Shown here piece by piece: positions 51,026-63,924 of a stretch of 64,000 nucleotides of DNA. The DNA lies in the NCBI GenBank assembly GCA_963966185.1, contig CAWZYM010000291.1:248001-312000 (forward strand), written 5' to 3'. A program made the position numbers and the translations under genes. Below the pieces are notes generated by a model. It was not told where the DNA came from. It saw only the letters and a program-made list of their open reading frames with translations, and made no database searches. Origin of the DNA: Rhabditoides inermis. Its lineage: Eukaryota > Nematoda > Chromadorea > Rhabditida > Rhabditidae. Numbering within the stretch: the stretch's first letter is position 1; every line of letters begins with the position of its first letter.

Positions 51026-51883
51026 TTTCTTTTGCAGGTATTTCGAGCTGCAGAATGCTATAGAGCGACTCGCCTACGTGAACCAGAAAGTGCGGTGCCG
51101 AATCCAAGGTAAGACTTTTCGAACTTTTTATAAAATGGCGGAATTTGGAAAGACGATCATTTCTGAATCTAACACAATAAAATGAACCCTGCAACATTAT
51201 ACTACGTCGTATGTGATACTAGAAGTCTACAATTGGCAAGAGTAAATTACACTCGCAACTTACAACACAGTATTGGTACAGTCTATTTGTTACTGAAAGA
51301 ATTCATGTTTTGCAGGTAATAACCATGTGTGAACAATAGAGAAATTACGTTTTTTTTCAGTATTGTCATACTCAATTAAAAACGCCTTTTGATTCTTGTA
51401 GTCTCTCACATTCTTTCCTTTGCTATTTGCTTGCATCCGCAGAAACTGTGGTCTCTTCGCATAGATGTTTTCATATGCTCCACATCTATTTTACATAACA
51501 CTGAACAAAAACACGAGATTTGAAACGAATCTGCAAGCCGAATGTATATCTCACTCATAGGGAATACGGTACCCGGATGGTGCAAACAGGATTCAACCAC
51601 AGTTTTCTTTATGTGTTTAGCTGTTCATGAAATCATTATAGCTGTTCATGAAATCATAATCATAAAAAAAAACTATGAAGGGACGAAGATACAGTAGGAC
51701 GAAGATATTGGTGGAACGCCGGGGTGAATACGTTTCAGCGATCGAGGTGGATGTATTCCTATGAAATGTTTCCTTGCAGGTCTGCAGAACTCTCGCGCCA
51801 AGCGTTTCGTGGGCCCGGCGCAGAGACTGGACGAGCTCATCGCACCCCTCGCACTCAACCAGCGGGACGTCGACGACTGCTGA
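50856..51883 (+). CDS. Small secreted peptide precursor (88 aa)
   Basis: Three exons, 50856-50947, 51038-51108 and 51780-51883, agree in phase. A signal peptide (MNTALFAILCSFAVLVPKSSA) is followed by an amphipathic helix-like segment (FELQNAIERLAYVNQKVRC). A basic cleavage-like site (SRAKR) then precedes a C-terminal peptide (FVGPAQRLDELIAPLALNQR) ending in DVDDC. Only two cysteines remain after the signal, one on each side of the basic site, the second C-terminal. After cleavage they could link two chains. A T-rich acceptor lies 11 nt before the ATG, and AATAAA is at 52019-52024. The layout fits a neuropeptide or hormone precursor. No known family is recognised. Confidence 0.65.
50948..51037 (+). 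repeat. GA microsatellite filling intron 1 of the peptide gene
   Basis: Most of this 90-bp intron is (GA)n, leaving only gtaggg at the donor and tttcttttgcag at the acceptor. Confidence 0.85.
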
Positions 51884-54038
51884 GTATCGATTATCGATCG
51901 ATGCACACCTGATCTCACCGCCTTCCGCCCATAGTCGCTACTAGTCCTCGCATGGGTATTCCTCTCTCTCTCTCTCCCATTCCATTCCATCTGATTGCTA
52001 TGCTATCTATACTGTGGCAATAAACGTGGTGTTTTGTGTGCAGGATGTGGGGGCGAAATGAGGAGCAAAATATATGGGAATTTAATAACGGGGGGCAATC
52101 TGTGTGATGGAAAAATGGGGGGGGGGGGGGGTGGGGGAGTAAACAGGAGGATACCGAGATGATGATACTTGTTAACTTGTTCCGAGAAGAGTGAGGGAAC
52201 GATCGCCCTGGAAAGGGGTGATGGAGGAACTCCTATTATGGAGATGTGTACTGGCTTCCGCGAGCCTTTGATCGTTCCTGGACCGAAGTTCACTATCGAT
52301 TCCGCTTCTGAAAGACGTCGAACTCTTTGTTGTCCGTATGTCCGCTGTAGACAACTCAAACTAAACGATAGATTGCAACCGAGTTCATCACTAAAGGTGT
52401 CCAGAAACAGGTGGCAACCGGTTTATTATGAAGAAGAGCACCGATGGCAATACATCTTGAACAAACAACCAGAATCCTTGCCTTGGCAGCTCATCTCTAA
52501 TCCAGTGTTGTCCCATTGTGACAGAGAGACTAGATTACCATTACACTCGACCTTCAATCGCTAAATTAGATGCGAACGCCGACCGGGCTCCAAATACCAA
52601 GGTGATCTTAATTTGGTGGAGAATATATGTATGTGCATTTATGACTGGCACGAGGGAAATACTATAAAAGGACTATGCATTATGCAGAATGGAGGAGAGA
52701 GAGAGAGGGGGGGAGAGGAGGGGAGAGAGATAGGGAGAGTTTGAATGTCTTATGGGGCATTGTCGTCTAGCCTTCAAGGAATTCTGTGCGCACTTCCTGA
52801 TATTCAAAACATATGATGCATTCTTTTCTATTCCACGTAGGAATAGGATAGGGCATCTCTATACACATCCCTTACGATATGTTCCCTTACGATATTTTCG
52901 TTAGTAATATGTGAGAGGGGAGGCATGTGAGTTTTGTGGGATGGTCGAATGATTGAACGAACAGACGTATCTGCTCCTGAAAAAGCGTACTTTTTTATAG
53001 GTTTTGTGTGAGCCTCACACGAACTTTCTTTTACATTCACTCACTCAGCAGGTGTAAAGTGAGAGTGGTGACGTGCTTCTTTTGCAAAGAAAACCGATTT
53101 CGCGCACATCCGATCCCCGTCTCGGTTAGTTCTAGGAATTTTCTAGGTTACATTTAGGCAGATTGCCATCTTCTCCCTTCCACATCTCTCACTCGACCCA
53201 CGGTCTCCCTTTTTGTCTTGATCTTTCTCGGACGCTCTCCGATCGGCGCGCTCTCTCGCACTGTCTCACCACAGACCGACCAGACCATCGTTTCATCTCC
53301 GCACTTTCGCCCCTCCCCCCCCCCCCCCCCCCCCCCCCCACCGACCCGCGTTTGCCAATCCCTGCCTCTCTCACTCTCGCACTCACCAGCTGATTTCTAC
53401 TGATCGATTCGCGTGATAGCAGACCTCACCTCTCTCTCTCTCTCACTCACACATTCATTCTAGTTTGAATCGGTGCTCAATGTGTAATCAGCAGGAGCCA
53501 CAGAGGCGGGCTCTCTCTCTCTCTCTCTTGCGCGCGCGATTTGCCCCGTGTAGTTTGCAGCTGATTGTGCGCACACTTGGACAGTGCGCGCTCACTACGC
53601 TACCACATCGACACTACATTACGCGTTCGCGGTTTTTTAATTAAAAAATGTTGTAAGTTGGTATTGCGAGTGTGTTGTAATGTTGGTGTGATGCTATCTT
53701 TGTCGGGTTCTCCGGTTACAAATATCTCTCTCACCACTCTCTCGCTTCGCGCCGATTGATGAATGAATCTTCCCGTTGCGCGCGGTTGATTTTTTAATTT
53801 CTTTTTTGTATACTTTGATTTATGTTATACACAACACTAGATTGCAAATCACTTTCTTTGTCTATATATTATCATTTGCAGTGCGGTACTGATGCGGGTG
53901 ATATAGCTCGCTGCGGCCGTTATCAATCTACGCGCTCTCACACACCACACCTTTTTTCCTTGCTCAACGAATTATCATCTATATTTCAACATATCATCTA
54001 CGTTTTCATTCTGCGGGTTTTAGTATATTCAATCAACG
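51884..54038. other. Intergenic
   Basis: No gene is recognised. There is a poly-G run at about 52119-52131, a GA-rich patch at about 52694-52740, a long poly-C run at about 53312-53339, and short CT arrays at about 53432-53530. Confidence 0.45.
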
Positions 54039-57000
54039 ATGCAATATCTGGAGGACATTATAGAACGTGAGTTTTTGCTTCTTCTTTTTATCGTGTGTCC
54101 TTTTGTGAGTGACCTTTATCTTATCTCGTATCTCGTTAGTCTGTACTTGCTGGTCAGTCCCGCAATCGATTTGCTTGCAGTGGTGGAAGATCTGCCAGAG
54201 GAGGTCGAGAAGCGCTCCACTCAGATCCGTCAGTGGGACATTCAAGTCGAACGTGGGTGTCATTTTATCACACCCACGTTATCACTGTGACGATGTGTGA
54301 TGATAGCCATGAAGCCATGCCGGTCTGATCTCTCATTTTGGCTCGAAACCCGGCCCGGCCTTGGAAAGTTGCCTGTTTCTGCGTAAACTCGCAGACAGCT
54401 GGCAGGCACCGGGGGAAATTAATGCGATCAGCTGTAGATGACTTCAAGGCTGGTGTTGACTTGACCGATTGATGTTTGGAACTTCGGGAAGTTTATCGGA
54501 GAGTAAAAAGTGTTCCTTGCAGGTCTTCGTTCGGAGTGCAATGTGCTGGCGAACCGGCTGTTCGAGGACCACAGTCTCGACAAGAGCGACAAGGAGAATC
54601 TCGTCGGCCAGCTCGGACAGGTACTTCGGGTTACTGTACTTCAAATTTGATTGATGTGTTGCCTTCTTGGTTTTGCCGATGATTCACTGGTCATGCGTTT
54701 TGTCTTTGTGTCCGGGATCCAGCCCACTCTTTTTCTGGCGTGACACATGTCATAATTCCATTTCACAATAACTAATCAGCTGTGATCGGAGACGATATTA
54801 GTCTCGGCGCCTAATGCACGATCAGCTGATTTTCTAATCACGGAATGATAAGTGACTACTCTGAATGGCTTTCTCCCATCGTGGCGGCGGCGCTATCTAA
54901 AGGGGATTCTCGTTTCTCAATTACACGCAACACACTTTTAAAAATAACAATTTATTGTAATACAGATTTAACTTCAGAAGTATGTACTCATGCGAGAGCT
55001 GTGCGAGAAGAAGCTCGATCTCGCCACGCGCAGCGAGCGGTGAGTTGTTTACTTGTTTGTTCACCTTGTTTACACATTTGTTTACCTTGTTTACAGGTTA
55101 ATGATGGCGATCTACGACCGCGTGCACGAGTCGACGTACCACTGCAAGATCGAGCTGGAAGTGGACAGTCCCGGCATCACCGAGAACATAGAGAGACGTG
55201 CGTTTTATCATTATTATTATTATTATTATACTTATCTAATTTACATTATGTAAAATTGTACTACTCTTGTCATCATGGTTTGTTGTGGTTGTTCCCTTAC
55301 CCTCTTTCCTTTCAGACTTCTGCCAGACGCGCGGCCTCCGCCCCTCCGCCACCCCCACCAACAGCGAGTTCGGCATGGAGTTCGAGCCGCTCGAGACGTT
55401 TGTCAGTTGTTCAACTTGTTTGTTTGTTTGTTTACGTTTCAATTACATGCGTATTGTAGTCGAATGCGTCTGTGGAGGAGAGCCGCTCCCCGTCGCCCGC
55501 CATCTTTGCGCCGCGGCCCGTGGGACGACCGAGAAATCCGCTGAGTGAGTCGAGGGGTTTGATTACTTATGTTTGCAAGTTTGCATGCACATCATACTTT
55601 GTTACCATAATGGTTTGCTTCTCATTCCCGCACGCTTCCTTGCTTGTAGGGCATGAACCTTACTCTGCCTCGTCTTCGCCTCGCCCCGTCGGTCGACCGC
55701 GCATCCTCGACAGTAAGGGTTACTGTACTTATTTTTGGTTACTTTAACTTTCTTGGTTACTGTATGCACTTTGTTTCGAAACTGTCTTGCCTTGGTTACT
55801 AACATGATTGTGTCATTGTGGTCAGACGGGTAACGGTACGATGTTGGGTTACTGTCAGTGATGCTGATGGGTGTACTAACATTGTTGTGTTGCCACTTTC
55901 CATGTCAGCAATGCGTTATGTCTCTGTGTGTGTGTGTGGCCCGGCCTCGGTTCACTTTATTGGTTTTGTAACGGCGTGCCTTGCTGTGCGGTGGCGAGTA
56001 GTAACCAATTGATCACCGGGTCAAAGTTAGGGTGGGCGGAAGTATGGGGGATGAGTGGGGCTCGCACATCTCTCTCTCTCTCTCTTTCTCTCTTTCTCTC
56101 CGTTCGGTTACTCGAGAGGAGGGGGAGGGGTCGAGAGGGGATTGGAACCAACTGCGATGGAGCGCGATGTGAACGCTTTCTCTCTCACACACGCGGTAGC
56201 TCACTTGTTACGCAAGTGGTTGAGTGAGATGAAGTGGAGAGTGAAGTGATGGTTGTGTGAATGGTTATGGTATCATCCCGACACAATGAGTTGTGTGTGA
56301 TGTGTAAGTGCGCCTCTGGGCAGGTATCTGCATTGGAGAGGTTCTTGTGATGACGGTTTCATTTCTGCTCTTGCTCCTTGATCACGTCTTCCTCTCGGAG
56401 AGGAAGATTATCAAATGGTACCAGTCCGTATTTGAATGGGGCGAAGGCTTCAGTGTGGTGTTATTTATGGCACAGAGCAGATTACGATGAGAATCGCTCA
56501 TACATTGAGTGTGTGTGTCGGCAGCAGCCACGAGTTGTCGCTTTTTGTCCTACCCGCGCTTTGTGCGCGAGAGAGTGTGGCAGGCGGGGAGAGGCAGACG
56601 AGAGAGCGGACGAGAGAGTGTTGATTGGTTGGAGAGTAAGAGGGTTGGGATGGGGCTAGAGTGCCCGTGTCCTTTTCACAACACTGATCGCATTGGGATG
56701 GCGGGAGAAAGGGTGAGAGAGGGGATGGATGGGGGGGGGATATGCATATGATGTGTGGTGATTAACGATGTGGACGAATGAATGTTTGCGGTGACCGTAT
56801 ATTGGCCACGAGTGTATTACGAATTGCACGTTGGTTTAGGAGGGGATCAACGTAATTTCATTGTGTTGTATTGCAGAGGAGCGGGCGAACAAGTTGGGCA
56901 AGGGCAAGCCGGGAGTGATGCCTGGCAAGAAGTGAGTGTGGGGAAGAGGAGGAGAAGGAGCAGATAAGGAGGAGAAAGAAAAGGAGGAGGAGAAATAGAC

Positions 57001-59699
57001 GGAGGAGGAGAAGGAGCAGTTGAGCAGTGCTGGTTCAGATACAAGAAGCGTATGGGCCAGACGGGCCAGCTGTCTGCGTACCAGCGCAAGAAGAAGGAGC
57101 GGGAGCGAGAGGCGGCCAAGACGATAGCCATCCACCGGGAGAGGGAGATGCGGGAGCGGGAGAGGCACATGGAGCAGAGGAGGAGCGGGGACATGGTCGG
57201 AGGTGCGTGGAGGGAGACAGGAGGGCAAGGGGGATGGATGGAAGTTGAGCAATACTTCACGTCTTCACGACACACTCAACGAAAATTACCTTGCATATTG
57301 TCTATGGTATAGGATTTAGGAGAGCAGGTAGATGTTAACTGGAAAGAGGTTTTTCGGACGAGGAAGAAGGCGTATGTCGTACGTGTGAGAGATAAGGAAG
57401 GGGGGGGGGAATGGAGCAGGAGAAGTAGACAAATAGTGTTCGCGTGTGTAGTGCACGGATCAGTGGGTGTTAGGCGAGAGGAGAAGGAGAAGGAGAAGGA
57501 GCAGAGTGCACTCCACTCATCAGTGCAACGAAGAGAGAGGAGAGAGAGAGAGAGAGAGAGAGGAGAGAGGGGGGAGAGAGAGAGAGAGGGGAGAGAGAGA
57601 GAGAGGAGAGGGGGGAGATAAGCTATCGCAACACTTGCCGCCGTTGAGTAGCCGACGCAGCGACGGACCCGGTTTACGAGGGGCGAGATGGTTTTGGAAT
57701 GAAGGGAAAAAAACTAGGAAACAGATTACTCGTTGTGTAGTTTCAATTTTGAGATAATGCGAAAAAAAGTTTGGGGGATCGAGGAAACTTTTAAAATATG
57801 TTTCACAAGCTGGTTTAGTTATAAATATTTTCGTATCGTTATAAATGTTTTTCAATAATTGATTATCAGGTAATCACGCTAAGTACGCTAAGCTTCAAAT
57901 GTGATGCAAATTGAACAGTTGTAATCTTTGAGCAATATGCTGTCAGGCCAGTCAAAAAAAGAAGATGATTCATTATCTAGAAAATGATCATATTGTGTTT
58001 ATATTTGATGTCATATCAGCGTTGAGCATAATTGAGTGTTGTTGATTGCAGAGCTGGCGTCGTTCTGCGCGGAGGGAGGCAGCAACGCGAGTGTGTCTCG
58101 CAGGGACACCCCCCTCGACGAGGGAGAGGCAGAGGCAGACCCGCCCAGCAGCCGGCCAGACAGCGCGTGGAGCAGTGAGTGGGGGGAGGAGGAGGAGGGG
58201 GAGACAGTGTAGACAATGTGGAGCAGTTGGCGTGGAGCAGTGAGTGGGGGGAGGAGGAGGAGGAGGGGGAGACAGTGTAGACAATGTGGAGCAGTTGGCG
58301 TGGAGCAGTGAGTGGGGGGAGGAGGAGGAGGAGGGGGAGACAGTGTAGACAATGTGGAGCAGTTGGCGTGGAGCAGTGAGTGGGGGGAGGAGGAGGAGGA
58401 GGGGGAGACAGTGTAGACAATGTGGAGCAGTTGGCGTGGAGCAGTGAGTGGGGGGAGGAGGAGGAGGGGGAGACAGTGTAGACAATGTGGAGCAGTTGAC
58501 TGCGTGTGTTTGGGTTTCGGGATGGAGATGTAACTTGTACGTTTCTTTGCTGTATTGCTTTCTACCGTTTGTTTTGGCATCAATGGGCCTGTGGAAAAAA
58601 AGTGTAAACGATATTATATTGGTGTGAATTAAACTATGGGCTACGGGCAGAAGTACTAAATATTTTTCAGAGTGAATGTAGAGATATATAATGAAGATGT
58701 GGAGTGGTGGGGCAGTGACAAGGGAATGTGTTGATGTGAGCATTGGAGAAACAGACTGCTCTCGGAACAATGTGTACAAGAGATGTGAAATGTATTTTTC
58801 CGTCCGTACTACCATGGCTTTCACTCGTGCGTTGTGTTGCCTAGCTGCCTAGCTCGCCTAGCTCGAAATTCATGAAATAGGTTGTTTTCGTTATTGTTAT
58901 ACGCCTGTGTTATGCTAATGCCTGTGTCTGGCAGGCGCAGTGGACGAAATTGACAATGGAACAAATTGGGTTGAATGTATTGATCATGATTGTCTCAGAC
59001 GCGGTGGACGGCGGGGTGGACCCTCTGGACGGGCTGGGCAGCGAGGACGACTTCGACCTGGAGGCAGACGCCCTCGGACTGTTCCCAGCCATGCTGCCCA
59101 GCCCCCCGAGGGAGATCATGGAGAGCCTCAAGGTGCGGGGAGGGGGAGAGGGTTCTTATTTTTATGTGAGTTGCATTTGTTTTCATTTTCAAGGAGGACT
59201 CTCTGTTTGGCATGGACCCGTTCGACTCTATTGGGGCTACGTCGTTTGGTTCGATGGGTGGATCAAGCCCCGCCCACTCGAACTCCGCCCCCTTCAGCGC
59301 ATACAGCCACCAACAGTCCGAGTATCTACCCATGAAGAATAGGTGCGTTATTTTTTTTAGATTTTATTTTCGCATTGCTAACACTAAGTGTTGTGAGATA
59401 TTGTGACATTATACCGATGTACTTGGTTTTAAATTTATCACTTCTTTGAATTATCCGATACAGGGATTCGCTCTCCTCCACCGGTTCGGCGGTGTCGAAG
59501 TTGGAGCGGGAGAAGGAGAAGGAGAGGAAGAAGAAGAGCATCACCTTCAGCAACCTGGCCGAGACGAGCATACACGGACGGCCGAGAAAGTGCGTTGGAT
59601 GGGGGGGGGGGTACTGTAACGAGTATAGGGTGTCTGAGCTGGTGATTGGAATGTGATTAGAAGAAGGGTGGGTACGGCAAAGATGTGTAAAAGTGAATA

Positions 59700-59735
<36 letters not shown>

Positions 59736-60173
59736 CAATTATAATTATGACCGAACTGTATTGATGGCTTTTCGCAGGCTGACGAACCGCGCGGAGGAGT
59801 TGGTCGTGTTGACTGAGAAGAAGGAGCGGGAGAAGAAGAAGATGAGGGAGAGGGACGAGCTGGGCATGGTAGGAGGCGGGGGAGTGGCCGACGAGGACCC
59901 CAACGACGGACCATGGTGCTTCTGCCGAGGGGTGCGTGCTGTTTACTTTTTGTTTGTTTTGTATTCTCAATATTATGGGGATTGAAGATTCGGAAAGTAT
60001 GGAAGTGTTGTTTACTTGTTTGTTCATTTGTTGTTGTCTTTCAGAGTTCGCACGGCGATATGGTGGAGTGCGAGAGCAGCAAGTGTCGCTTCCAGTGGTT
60101 CCACTTTGAGTGTCTTGGACTGACGAGGGCGCCCGAAGGCAAGTGGTACTGCTCGGAATGCAGGTCGCAGTGA
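54039..60173 (+). CDS. ING-family chromatin reader with AT-hooks and PHD finger (542 aa)
   Basis: Sixteen exons: 54039-54066, 54181-54252, 54523-54620, 54978-55039, 55097-55197, 55316-55401, 55460-55544, 55650-55712, 56877-56931, 57039-57202, 58052-58174, 58999-59132, 59194-59342, 59464-59589, 59778-59931 and 60045-60173; all phases agree. The N-terminus is a clear ING domain close to ING3 (MQYLEDIIELVEDLPEEVEK). Two adjacent exons each end in a PRPVGRPR AT-hook. A Lys/Arg/Glu-rich charged helix follows (QRKKKEREREAAKTIAIHRE), then an acidic segment and a third GRPRK. Residues 495-540 are a C4HC3 PHD finger (WCFC, HGDMVECESSKC, QWFHFEC, WYCSEC) with the ING-type aromatic cage residues. ING proteins recruit histone acetyltransferase or deacetylase complexes to H3K4me3. 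The AT-hooks and charged insert are additions to the usual layout. Confidence 0.9.
57533..57618. repeat. GA-rich tract in an ING intron
   Basis: Irregular GA/GGGA units between exons 10 and 11. Confidence 0.85.
58164..58505 (+). repeat. Minisatellite that multiplies a 5' splice site (5 units of 65-70 bp)
   Basis: Units start gcgtggagcagtgagtgggg at about 58164, 58229, 58299, 58367 and 58436. Each is followed by a variable GGA run and agacagtgtagacaatgtgg. The first unit begins inside exon 11 of the ING gene, so every unit carries a copy of the exon end and its gtgagt donor. Confidence 0.9.
59707..59731. repeat. (TA)n microsatellite in an ING intron
   Basis: A pure TA array of about 12 repeats. 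Confidence 0.9.
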
Positions 60174-60796
60174 GGGAGGAGGAGAAGGAGGAGGAGCAGT
60201 CTGCTCCAGTTATTGTTATCGTAGGATAGATATAGTCTTGCCCAGTTGTTGCTCGTGTAGACGATGACGTCATCGTGTCGTCGTCTCACAGGGTCGTCCC
60301 CAGCTTTCACTTCCACCCCCACACACCCACGTCCCACCCGTTTGGTCTGTTTTCATTGTGCCCAGAGTATAGAGAGAAGAGAGAGATTATCCCATGTCAG
60401 GTTCTATTATCGCCTATGTGTTCTTTATAATTGTCTTGTTCGGATGAAGACGATTTTGTTATGACGTGTCTGTTTTGCGAGTGCTTGGATGGATCGGGGA
60501 TGGACGTTCCGTTGCATTGTGTATGAGGCAGCGACCCCCGTGCTCCGAGCCCGGCTCGCTTCATTGCCTCAGGCCAGCAGTGAGACACTCACTGCGGTTT
60601 TGTTGTGCACTCGAGTAGGCAGCAAAGGGGAGAAATGCCGTGTGTATAATCCGTGTCTTTTATGCGCTTGTCTCTGCTCCGCTTTTTCTCAGTCTGTACG
60701 GTTTTCTAATGTGCGACGACGACTTCGATGTTCAGAGACTCGTTTCCGCGCTTTGATTGCGGTATTTTCACGTTTTGCAAGAAGCGCGCTGTGAAG
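60174..60796. other. Intergenic between ING and kinesin-13 genes
   Basis: This is the 3' UTR of the ING gene and the promoter/5' UTR of the next gene. No exon is recognised. Confidence 0.4.
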
Positions 60797-63700
60797 ATGA
60801 CGCCCAAGGTTCGAGAGTGCACGCGACACAAGAACACGGGTGCAGGTGAGATAACAAAATATCTTTTTTATTATTATTAAAATGTTAAAATGCTACGATA
60901 CATACAAATTACTGTTTTTCTGGTGAAAAATTATAAAAATGGTCCCGTCGCGATCCTCCTGTATTTGTGACAGCCTTTTCCCGCCCACTGAACGCTTCGC
61001 TCGCGATTATTGGCGGCCCGGCTGGCGGCAAACGTTTTTGAATGAATTATCGGATTTTTGAGTTTCATTTCCCGCGTTTTTTGACATTGCAACGAATAAA
61101 TCACGTATTATCTTCTTCTTGTCCTTTTCCGAACGCGTGGCAGTCTCGCATATCGATTGCAAACGTTTCCAAGTCGAGTTTTTCATGTTTCCGCCGCGGC
61201 TGATTCCCTCATTACACAATAAGCGTGTGCGCATATTTGACGAATCCGGTGTGTGTTGTGTTCTCGTATGCATTTCTCATGTCCACCGCCGTGTAGTGGT
61301 GTGCGTTGTCGGGTGACCGGCTCAGTTTCCAGGCGCACTCATAGATTAGGCCAGCCGCGCAGCGAGACAGCAACCGCACAAGACAGATTATTCATGAGAT
61401 AGATTGTTTGGCGGTCACTCCGGTGACATATTGATCCGCAGTTGTCTTTTTTCATTACCATGAAAGTGCTTGTGCGGAGTTGTTCGATTACCGGTGTTGA
61501 CAATGTTTTCTCTGCCGCCTGCCGCTTTCCCTTCGCACGGAAAATAAATTCCGCCGCCCGCGGCTCGTGTGTTGTGCGGCTTTCCCCGCTTCTATATTTG
61601 AGTACACCTGTATATTTGCCTCAGAACACTAGACGGTGAAAACCCGTTCCATCGATTGGGGCCAATGTAGTGAGTAACGCGCGCTGTCATCGATTTGACC
61701 GGAGCGAACGTGTTCGATTGAGTGTGCGATGATTTGTACATTTATGAATATGATTATACCATTATACATTGTTCAGCAGCCGCATCTTCCGCTCCAGCGA
61801 GGAGCGAGCGACGGACTCGAACCATGGACCGTCTCCTCGTCGGAATGCACGTCGAGATCCCGCGGTACGCGATTTGTTTGTTTGTATATTTGTGAACTAC
61901 TCTCTCTGCTTTGTCAATTCCTCATTGTTTGTTTGTTTACTCCATCCTTTCCAGCTCGGATGGGCGCATTCATTCGGCGATCGTCTCCGAGTTGCGGCCG
62001 GCCAAGAACAGCGTGCTCGTCGAGTGGTTCGAGAAGGTACGAATTTACTGTTTATGAAAATATAATAGAATAGTGACGCGTTGGTCGCTATATTTAAACG
62101 ATTGTCCTACTTTTGCATGGTCGTTTCCATGTGTCAGAGTTGTTTTGTGGCTAGAACGTTTCGCAATCGGGCAATAACAAGCAACGCTATAAGTGCCTCG
62201 GGGCAGTGAGTGTGCGGCCAGTGAAGGGCGATTGATTGGAGAGCGGGGTTGCATATTGGGTGCATCCGCGTTCCCACTCTCACCACTGCCCGCTGGTTTT
62301 TGCGGTTTTGTGTGTCTCCTCTCCCCTCCCGGTTGTCTCTCACATGGATTTGGTCAGTGTATTGATCGCGCGGCGGGAGAGAGAGAGAGTTTCGGAAGGA
62401 AGAGGGAGAGAGGAAAGAGATGTCCCTCTGCCATCAAAAAGAGAGGCGCGCGACACACGAGCTTGAGGGCCTTATCGGGGCCAGTGACTCATTGGGACAG
62501 ATGTCGAAATGGCATTGACATGCATTGGAGGAAGAGGAGGGGGGGGGGGGGAGGGGAGAGAGGACAGAGGGAGTCGGAGGGGTTTGGAAGAGGGGGTCGT
62601 AATGAGGTCTGAGCCGCCGCGCCGCCAATTGAGATGTGCGCGAATTGCTAATGCGAACGGGCCATGGAGTAGTATCCGGGATGTAGCCGGGATATGTGGA
62701 TGAGTGGGAATATGGACATCCGCAGTCCTGGGGACATCTGGAATGGAGTGGGGTTTGCAACGATTGGCGTATAAAACGAGTAGCCAGCCCGGCGGTTTGG
62801 GATTGGTCTGTTTACTACCCACTGAATGAGAGAAATGCAGGCAGTTGTGAATGTTGAAATTGCTTCCCAGGGAAATAGGTTTCGTAGAGGAGTAGAGTTG
62901 TGCGAAACTGTTTTGGTTTCAATAACGATACTCCTCACTTCTGTAGTACCAATGCAATAATTATTGCAGAAAAATTACCACGGAAAAAAGTTTTCAAAAC
63001 ATTGGAATTTTTTATTACATTTATTATTGCCGATCTAAGCAATGTGACAAATATACAATCATACAAATGCAATGTTGTATATGTGAATGTATGTTTCAGG
63101 AGGAGACTAAGGGGAAGGAGGTGGACATTGAGGTGTTGTTCCGCGTGAACCCCACCCTCGGAGGAGGCAAGCAGAGGGACAGCGTCGCTCCCGGTACGTT
63201 TATTTTTTAAAAATTGTATTTTGTATTTTGATACTGAATACTATTAGTTTGCATATTGTTTGTATGATTGTAATAATGATTTTTTACGGTTGCAGGGGGT
63301 TTTCCGTATAGCTTTCATTGTAGGTTAATATGTACGATGATGTGCTTTTCTGTTCATGATACGAAATTCGAAAAGGTTGTTTCGACAATGTGAGATGAGG
63401 GAGAGGAAAAAGCGAGAGCGCTGCTCCTGATACGTTTCTAAAGTGTGTTTTTAGTAGTGGTGATATGTGGACGCGATAGGTGAGATTTGCATGTTTGCAG
63501 CGCTTGGCGTTGTCGCTTTTGAAACAGTGTTGTCCAGCGCACTAGCGCTGCGGATCGGATTAGTGTATTCGGTTGCAGTATTGGGTTATATACGTTTCAT
63601 AGTCGGGCATAAACACGGGGTTGTGTGTTTCTATTAATAGTATCCTATCTTTCCATCAACATTATTTCAGTTTGTGCGATTTCACTCTAAACAACTATTT

Positions 63701-63870
63701 CCAGTTTATATTTCTACAATGTATAGATTTCCTTTTTCAATGTTTCTCTCGCTCCAGCTCCCCGCTCGGTGCCTCCCCCGGCTGCTGCTCCGCCCGCCTC
63801 GCGCCCCGCCCGCCAGCAGCCACCCACCAAGCGATTCGAGCTGGACGACGACGACGACGACGATCTGGAG
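60797..63870 (+). CDS. KIF2: Kinesin-13 (KIF2-type) microtubule depolymerase, N-terminal exons
   Basis: Exons 60797-60845, 61777-61864, 61955-62036, 63100-63193 and 63758-63870 agree in phase; the gene continues past the right edge. The sequence LLVGMHVEIPRSDGRIHSAI, then VEWFEKEETKGKEVDIE and LFRVNPTL match the conserved N-terminal globular domain of KIF2/MCAK. A Pro/Ala-rich linker and an acidic run (six Asp) follow. Kinesin-13s depolymerise microtubule ends. The motor domain should lie downstream. The start at 60797 adds an Arg/Ala-rich stretch before the usual family start; MDRLLVG at 61824 could serve as an internal start. Introns 1 and 3 are long for this window (about 0.9 and 1.1 kb). 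Confidence 0.85.
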
Positions 63871-63883
63871 GTGGGCGGGTTGT

Positions 63884-63924
63884 TTGTTTGTTTGTTTGTT
63901 GTTGTTGTTGTTGTTGTTGTTGTT
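63884..63924. repeat. (GTTT)n/(GTT)n microsatellite
   Basis: A GTTT tetranucleotide run passes into a GTT trinucleotide run in the intron after the last visible kinesin exon. Confidence 0.9.

Noticed and set aside
57988..58824. 278-codon minus-strand frame with Pro/Ser/Leu repeats
   Set aside because: It is the antisense of the ING minisatellite and overlaps a well-supported + strand exon.
59326..60273. 315-codon minus-strand frame
   Set aside because: It is antisense to three ING exons, including the PHD finger.
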